A stretch of 64,000 nt of DNA from assembly GCA_016203535.1 (NCBI GenBank), contig JACQMO010000003.1, forward strand, positions 47,110 to 111,109, given 5' to 3'. The notes beneath the pieces are model-generated. The model had not been told where the DNA came from, did no database searches, and saw nothing but the letters and a program-made list of their open reading frames with translations. Positions 60,966-64,000 of this stretch are shown piece by piece. The translations under genes and the position numbers were made by a program. Within the stretch, counting starts at the first letter, position 1. Every line of letters begins with the position of its first letter. The stretch is from Candidatus Uhrbacteria bacterium. GTDB lineage: Bacteria; Patescibacteriota; Patescibacteriia; 2-12-FULL-60-25.

Positions 60966-61208
60966 TGTGGTTATCAGGACGATCGGATGAGGTCGAACCG
61001 ATAGCCGATAATAGACGTTTCGGCTTTTCTGACGACGGCGAACGACATCGGCATTGGAGAGGATGCGAAGATGTTTAGAGGTGGACCTGAAAGAAAGTTT
61101 TATGCGCTCCGCAATGTCGATAACAGTCAGCTCATTCGTCTGAAGATGCCAAAGAATAGCCAACCGACGTTCGTTCGCAAGGGCTTTGAGAGTTCGTTCA
61201 ATCAGCAT
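60942..61208 (-). CDS. ArsR/SmtB-type winged-helix repressor (copy 1)
   Basis: An 88-residue protein: LIERTLKALANERRLAILWHLQTNELTVIDIAERIKLSFRSTSKHLRILSNADVVRRRQKSRNVYYRLS. The HTH recognition helix is SFRSTSKHLRIL. No metal-ligand cysteine pairs of classic ArsR/SmtB are visible. The last residues come from a palindrome. It is about 60% identical to the second copy at 62899. The promoter upstream has TTGACA, a 23-bp spacer and TATATA, with another palindrome between -10 and ATG (61220-61249), a fitting operator site for autorepression. Confidence 0.88.
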   Translation of the reverse strand: MLIERTLKALANERRLAILWHLQTNELTVIDIAERIKLSFRSTSKHLRILSNADVVRRRQKSRNVYYRLSVRPHPIVLITTSFAHSCE

Positions 61209-61219
61209 ATCCGACCGGA

Positions 61220-61249
61220 CATTCGCTCGTTCGTACGAACGAGCGAATG
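61220..61249. repeat. Perfect 30-bp palindrome in the arsR1 leader (candidate operator)
   Basis: CATTCGCTCGTTCGT and its exact reverse complement, between the -10 and the ATG at 61208. The middle CTCGTT differs from CTCATT in other copies, and the partner strand changes to match (AACGAG). This compensatory change points to selection on the palindrome. Confidence 0.9.
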
Positions 61250-61256
61250 AGGGGCC

Positions 61257-61293
61257 TATATATACCGCTGAAGGAAAAAGCGTCCTGTGTCAA
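61257..61293 (-). promoter_or_regulatory. arsR1 promoter with unusual 23-bp spacer
   Basis: Minus-strand TTGACA (61288-61293), 23 bp, TATATA (61259-61264). The segment TTTTCCTTCAGCGG plus TATATATA is shared with the arsR2 promoter at the same spacing. The spacer is longer than the usual 16-18 bp, so activity may need an activator or an unusual sigma factor. Confidence 0.6.
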
Positions 61294-61323
61294 GGCGTGA
61301 CATGTGGACAACCTTGTTTAGAA

Positions 61324-61353
61324 CATTCGCTCATTCGTGCGAATGAGCGAATG
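61324..61353. repeat. Palindrome upstream of the arsR1 promoter
   Basis: CATTCGCTCATTCG, two-base centre TG, CGAATGAGCGAATG (30 bp). It lies between the small membrane-protein gene's end (61371) and the arsR1 -35. Confidence 0.85.
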
Positions 61354-61370
61354 ATTGGAACGGAGAGGGG

Positions 61371-61565
61371 TTATTTTTTGGACGGGGCGGAGAGGCCGAC
61401 GTAGGCCAGGTAGCCGGACACGACGAGCGCAACGATCGAAAGCCAGCTCGGGACATCCCAGATGCCGATCGTCGCGGGCCAGCGGTACATGAGCCGCATC
61501 GCATGGAGCAGCGCGATGAACAAAAAAATAGCTCCGCTCACTTTCGCATACATGGAAGGTTTCAT
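61371..61565 (-). CDS. Small two-helix membrane protein
   Basis: A 64-residue protein if ATG 61565 is used (the frame also starts at 61583). VSGAIFLFIALLHAMRLMYRW and VPSWLSIVALVVSGYLAYVGL are two transmembrane helices; the tail is SAPSKK. Function unknown. It lies between the composite repeat (61590-61649) and the palindrome 61324-61353, so it is part of the palindrome-rich block. Confidence 0.6.
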   Translation of the reverse strand: MKPSMYAKVSGAIFLFIALLHAMRLMYRWPATIGIWDVPSWLSIVALVVSGYLAYVGLSAPSKK

Positions 61566-61589
61566 ATGCACGCAGTATAACACGTTTTT

Positions 61590-61649
61590 CGCTTATTCCT
61601 GCCTACCCTGCCTACCGGCAGGCAGGCGGCAGGCGTACGAAGAGGCGAA
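61590..61649. repeat. Composite repeat: PAGRQ-type palindrome nested in an ATTCGC-type palindrome
   Basis: The centre is CCTGCCTACCGGCAGGCAGG (61607-61626), a 20-bp palindrome with one mismatched pair. It is flanked by TTCGCTTATTC on the left and GTACGAAGAGGCGAATAA on the right, which are the two broken arms of the other family. In one frame the right part reads LPAGRQ, a peptide often seen in CPR predicted proteins. Confidence 0.75.
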
Positions 61650-61666
61650 TAACAAACACGTGACAA

Positions 61667-62143
61667 TCAATTCAGTCTCCAAATTTCGACATTGAGATAG
61701 ATTGCGAAGGAAACCCACAGAAGATACGGCGCGAGTATATATGCGGCGGGTCGGGAGATCTTGTGGAACACGGCGATCGTCCAGATGATCGTCGCCCAGA
61801 GAAGAAAAATATCGAGAAGCGCGGCGCCGGGATTCCGCATGCCGAAAAAAAGAACGGACCAGATGGCGTTCAAAAACAGTTGGACATCGAAAATGATCAG
61901 AGCCGTCCTGATATTTCGTTGTTGCAATCCCCGGCGCCAAATCAAAAAAGCTGAAATGCCCATGAGGGCATAGAGCATGGTCCACACAGGACCGAAAATC
62001 CAACTTGGAGGATTCAATGCCGGCTTTGCCAGTCCGGCATACCACGTCGGTATCACGGAGACGGTAAACGCCGCACCGATGACCCCTGCGAGCTCGCAAA
62101 TTCCGATCGCGACGAAGAGTTTCAAAATATCTTTTCGGCTCAT
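61667..62143 (-). CDS. tspO: TspO/MBR-family membrane protein
   Basis: A 158-residue protein with five transmembrane helices. Family markers are WYAGLAKPALNPPSWIFGPVWTMLYALMGISAFLIW with the Pro-Pro and W-PVW motif, and ALLDIFLLWATIIWTIAVF plus LLWVSFAIYLNVEIWRLN. TspO proteins bind porphyrins, haem or cholesterol and act in stress response. ATG at 62143 overlaps the AlkD-like gene's stop by 4 bp. A tspO in a CPR genome is unusual since these lack porphyrin synthesis. Confidence 0.95.
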   Translation of the reverse strand: MSRKDILKLFVAIGICELAGVIGAAFTVSVIPTWYAGLAKPALNPPSWIFGPVWTMLYALMGISAFLIWRRGLQQRNIRTALIIFDVQLFLNAIWSVLFFGMRNPGAALLDIFLLWATIIWTIAVFHKISRPAAYILAPYLLWVSFAIYLNVEIWRLN

Positions 62144-62871
62144 GACGTGACAGTATACCTGACTTTCTGCAAAAACTTTTTTCTTTTGTTTTCGGGAAAC
62201 TTTTCAATCGCATACCGCAGCATGACGCGGGGCATGACGAGCGCATGTTTCTTTAAAAAAACTTCTTCTGTCTTGAGAGACCTGTCCCCCACTTCGCGAA
62301 GCATCCACCCGACGGCTTTATGGATCAGATCATGACGGTTCTGGAGAAGCAGCTCTGATATTTTGAGCGTGTCCGTGAAATCATTTTTCCTGATGAAGGC
62401 CTGGGTAGAAAGAATGGCAATGCGCTGATCCCACACATTGTTGGAGCGCGCGAGTTTGTAAAGAATTCTTCTGTCTCGGTTCAGGAGATGCCGGCCGAGA
62501 ATCTGCGGCGCGGATGAATCCACGAGATCCCAATTATTCACGCGCCGTCGGTTACGAAGATAGAGACGAACGATCTCCGCATGCGAGCGAGAGCTCCCAC
62601 GATCATATTGCCGCACAAGAATAATCAAAGCGGTCAACCGACATTCGTGGATCTTGCTCTGCAAAAGCTTCTCAATCTCTGTGAGAGGGAGATCCGTGAA
62701 CCGTCTCGCGATCTTGCGCTGTTCCGGCACGGTCACGCCAATAAACACGTCACCGTGGCCGTACTGCCCTTTCCCGGTCTTAAAAAACCACGCCGACGCT
62801 TTGGCCTTCGATGACGTTCCAAGTTTCTTCAGTTCTTTCGCAACTGCCGCCGCGGTTTGAGATACTTCCAT
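62140..62871 (-). CDS. DNA alkylation repair protein, AlkD-like HEAT-repeat family
   Basis: A 243-residue all-helical HEAT-like protein: SAWFFKTGKGQYGHGDVFIGVTVPEQRKIARRFTDLP (family N-terminal block, FFKTGxGxYGxGDxFxGVxVP), LLQSKIHECRLTALIILVRQYD, VNNWDLVDSSAPQILGRHLL (Asp of the binding pocket), VWDQRIAILSTQAFI and IHKAVGWMLREVG. It flips and excises alkylated bases in B. cereus AlkD. It is preceded by palindrome 62878-62908 and ends overlapping tspO. Confidence 0.95.
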   Translation of the reverse strand: MEVSQTAAAVAKELKKLGTSSKAKASAWFFKTGKGQYGHGDVFIGVTVPEQRKIARRFTDLPLTEIEKLLQSKIHECRLTALIILVRQYDRGSSRSHAEIVRLYLRNRRRVNNWDLVDSSAPQILGRHLLNRDRRILYKLARSNNVWDQRIAILSTQAFIRKNDFTDTLKISELLLQNRHDLIHKAVGWMLREVGDRSLKTEEVFLKKHALVMPRVMLRYAIEKFPENKRKKFLQKVRYTVTS

Positions 62872-62877
62872 CTTACG

Positions 62878-62908
62878 ATATTCGCCTATTCGTACGAATT
62901 AGAGAATA
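62878..62908. repeat. Palindrome variant containing the arsR2 stop codon
   Basis: TATTCGCCTATTCGTACGAAT followed by TAGAGAATAG, an imperfect version whose right arm differs at four positions. It is identical over about 30 bases to the copy at 63275-63306. The arsR2 stop (TAA, 62899-62901) lies inside. Confidence 0.85.
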
Positions 62909-63153
62909 GCGAGGGTTGTGTGGACGATGGGATGAGGCGCATGGGAAATGCGATAAAACACGGTGAGACTTTTTTGCCGTCGATCCAGAATATCTGCCCG
63001 CGCGAGGACATGGAGATGTTTTGAAGTTGATCTGAAGGAAAGCTTGATACTTGCCGCAATCTCGGCAACAGACAGCTCTCGATCCTTCAGCTTCTGAAGA
63101 ATCGTCAAACGACGCTGATTGGCGAGGGCCTTCAAAATTCGTTCAGTGGTCAT
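62899..63153 (-). CDS. ArsR/SmtB-type winged-helix repressor (copy 2)
   Basis: An 84-residue paralogue: TTERILKALANQRRLTILQKLKDRELSVAEIAASIKLSFRSTSKHLHVLARADILDRRQKSLTVFYRIS. The HTH (IKLSFRSTSKHL) is identical in copy 1, so both probably bind the same type of site. The C-terminus differs and ends within a palindrome. The upstream region again has TTGACA, a 23-bp spacer, TATATA and a palindrome (63168-63189) in the leader. No metal-ligand cysteines. Confidence 0.88.
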   Translation of the reverse strand: MTTERILKALANQRRLTILQKLKDRELSVAEIAASIKLSFRSTSKHLHVLARADILDRRQKSLTVFYRISHAPHPIVHTTLAIL

Positions 63154-63167
63154 AATCGCGCCTTATC

Positions 63168-63189
63168 CGCTTATTCGTACGAATAAGCG
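63168..63189. repeat. 22-bp perfect palindrome in the arsR2 leader (candidate operator)
   Basis: CGCTTATTCGT and its reverse complement, between the -10 and the ATG at 63153. The outer arms are degenerate. Same position as the 61220 copy in the arsR1 leader. Confidence 0.85.
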
Positions 63190-63201
63190 AATGGGGGCAT
63201 A

Positions 63202-63236
63202 TATATACCGCTGAAGGAAAACGGCGAGACTGTCAA
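63202..63236 (-). promoter_or_regulatory. arsR2 promoter with the same 23-bp spacer
   Basis: Minus-strand TTGACA (63231-63236), 23 bp, TATATA (63202-63207). TTTTCCTTCAGCGG and TATATATA are shared with the arsR1 promoter, while the first 9 bp of the spacer differ. Confidence 0.6.
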
Positions 63237-63274
63237 GATGTGGATAACGATCGCGATTAAAACGTTGCTCCAAA

Positions 63275-63306
63275 CTATTCGCCTATTCGTACGAATTAGA
63301 GAATAG
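63275..63306. repeat. Palindrome variant at the end of the 76-residue gene
   Basis: Same imperfect version as 62878-62908 (TATTCGCCTATTCGTACGAAT then TAGAGAATAG). The stop codon of the hypothetical gene (63296-63298) lies inside it. It sits upstream of the arsR2 promoter. Confidence 0.85.
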
Positions 63307-63526
63307 TGTGGTCGTGCTTGGCTTTAGTGAGGAGTTTTTTGAGGTCGGGGGCCGGAATCAGGGGGCAGTATTGGCCCCAGGTCCATTTGCCTTTGGCGCG
63401 GCCGATGCGGCCAACGATGTAATAGGCAAAACGATATTCGATATCCCCTTTTTTCCAAATTTTGTAGGCATGAGCACCGACTCTCAGCTCCTTCCGCAAG
63501 CGCTCGATAAGAAAACTATATTTCAT
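63296..63526 (-). CDS. Conserved small hypothetical protein (CPR type)
   Basis: A 76-residue protein: SFLIERLRKELRVGAHAYKIWKKG followed by EYRFAYYIVGRIGRAKGKWTWGQYCPLIPAPDLKKLLTKAK. The WTWGQYCPLIPxxDLxxLL segment resembles small uncharacterised proteins of Parcubacteria genomes, from memory. No catalytic motif or membrane helix is visible. Its C-terminal HDHTIL and stop are encoded in the palindrome 63275-63306. Function unknown. Confidence 0.7.
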   Translation of the reverse strand: MKYSFLIERLRKELRVGAHAYKIWKKGDIEYRFAYYIVGRIGRAKGKWTWGQYCPLIPAPDLKKLLTKAKHDHTIL

Positions 63527-63673
63527 GGTATTAGGTTAAGGTTCATTATTCCTCTTGATCTCAACTTAGAGATAGCTCCTTGACCAGTAAACAAACTTCC
63601 GTTGTAATTCTACTCGGCTCTTTGAAACGCTAGCGAGGTAGATTTGGGCGCTGTTGATTTTATTTAGGTCAGC

Positions 63674-63738
63674 CGACCTTTACTCTCCCGGAGAGAGCTT
63701 TGCTCTAGATCCCTTTCCTGGGGAGCAGCTAAAGGTCG
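63674..63738 (+). promoter_or_regulatory. Structured leader element (three hairpins closed by a 9-bp stem)
   Basis: The outer stem CGACCTTTA (63674-63682) pairs with TAAAGGTCG (63730-63738). Inside it are CTCTC/GAGAG, AGAGC-TTT-GCTCT and a TCCC/GGGA hairpin. It lies 34 bp before the YegP-like start. The compact, junction-like shape is reminiscent of a riboswitch or a protein-binding leader; no known class was recognised. Confidence 0.6.
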
Positions 63739-63772
63739 ACTCCCTAATAATTCATTGCAACCGAACCAGATT

Positions 63773-63946
63773 ATGACAAAAATTGTCATTTTTAAGGATC
63801 GTGCCGGTTATTACCGTTGGCGACTAGTTGCGGCAAATGGCGAAAAGGTCGCCGCGAGCGAAGCGTACGTAAGCCGAACGAACGCCGTACGGTCCGCTAA
63901 ACGAATCAAGATTCTTGCGGCCAGTGCAAGAATTGATCAGGTCTAA
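63773..63946 (+). CDS. YegP/DUF1508-like short protein
   Basis: A 57-residue protein: TKIVIFKDRAGYYRWRLVAANGEKVAASEAYVSRTNAVRSAKRIKILAASARI. This matches the single-repeat DUF1508 module (FKDxxGxYRWRLxAxNGxxIAxSxEGY). E. coli YegP has two copies; here one. ATG at 63773 is preferred over the TTG at 63755. It lies inside a 25-bp inverted repeat and behind a structured leader. Confidence 0.85.
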   Translation: MTKIVIFKDRAGYYRWRLVAANGEKVAASEAYVSRTNAVRSAKRIKILAASARIDQV

Positions 63947-64000
63947 CAAATAGACTGAATTCGTAAATCCTCGCTAGCTTTTCAAGGAGCTTCTTTTTAC

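Larger units (their letters stand above)
63618..63989. repeat. Inverted repeat of about 25 bp enclosing the structured leader and YegP-like gene
   Basis: Left arm 63618-63645 and right arm 63965-63989 are inverted copies with two mismatches and a 3-nt indel; the shared core is GCTAGCGAGG / CCTCGCTAGC, with TTGAAA at the outer side and ATTT at the inner side. The enclosed 320 bp hold the hairpin cluster (63674-63738) and the short gene. No target-site duplication or transposase seen, so a MITE-like element or cassette is only one reading. Confidence 0.6.

Noticed and set aside
59667-63306. Palindromes as a CRISPR array
   Set aside because: Spacing is irregular (hundreds of bases with genes between), there are no spacers of equal length and no cas genes.
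1-64000. tRNA or rRNA genes
   Set aside because: No convincing T-arm GTTCRANYC with a matching acceptor stem and no rRNA block was recognised by eye.

Overview
The window looks like a chromosomal segment of a Patescibacteria/CPR bacterium, most likely a GC-rich Parcubacteria-type lineage. This is inferred from the S-layer-like protein with the YYYGADGKRYVFPNE / DPKVYAVDKGGTLRWVES block, the ECF sigma + DUF5667-like pair beside it, small ArsR and CPR-type hypothetical genes, and repeat families (heptamers, PAGRQ-type and ATTCGC-type palindromes) that I associate with such genomes. The genetic code appears standard (TGA is a stop). No rRNA, tRNA, CRISPR array or transposase was seen.

Layout. 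(1) 1-7387, minus strand: the end of a nucleotide-sugar cluster (class III aminotransferase, Gfo/Idh/MocA oxidoreductase, PseC-like and PseB-like enzymes, FemAB/GNAT-like transferase, ABC flippase/exporter, small HTH protein). (2) 7475-14410, plus strand: six surface-polysaccharide genes, mostly of clearly lower GC (capsule-type protein, pyruvyltransferase-like, glycosyltransferase, C-methyltransferase, epimerase, methyltransferase). (3) 14424-36718, minus strand: a very long cluster with overlapping or near-touching genes. It contains Gmd and a GDP-perosamine-synthase-like aminotransferase, a cupin, methyltransferases, many GT2/GT4 glycosyltransferases, two PMT-like membrane glycosyltransferases (one fused to two GT4 domains), WecB, UXS and AsnB. 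(4) 36826-46679: a GT4 gene, an O-antigen ligase with TPRs, the large S-layer-like protein, and its ECF sigma/DUF5667 pair with a divergent HTH gene. (5) 46684-54800, minus: a membrane-anchored protein, a GHL15-like glycosidase with FG-GAP repeats, and methyltransferase/GT4/GT4/O-antigen-ligase genes. (6) 54801-57480: a Cys-rich Gly/Ser-repeat surface protein with its own regulatory region and terminator, followed by a promoter-to-terminator unit with no convincing ORF (candidate structured ncRNA). (7) 57476-64000: TrmB-like regulator, GT4, DUF427, metK under a SAM-I riboswitch, two paralogous ArsR cassettes bracketed by covarying palindromes, TspO, AlkD-like protein, small hypotheticals, and a YegP-like gene inside a 25-bp inverted repeat with a structured leader.

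How it works together. Most genes would make unusual nucleotide sugars (pseudaminic-type UDP sugars, GDP-perosamine-type sugars, UDP-xylose, UDP-ManNAc, C-methylated sugars), assemble glycans with about a dozen glycosyltransferases, export them (ABC transporter) and transfer or polymerise them (two O-antigen-ligase-type proteins). The likely acceptors are the S-layer and other surface proteins encoded in the same window. The most unusual signals are not the enzymes. They are the palindrome-bracketed ArsR duplicates, heptamer arrays read in frame through a three-domain glycosyltransferase, the 480-nt RNA unit, the inverted-repeat YegP element, and an ABC transporter whose membrane domain differs sharply in base composition from the rest of its gene.
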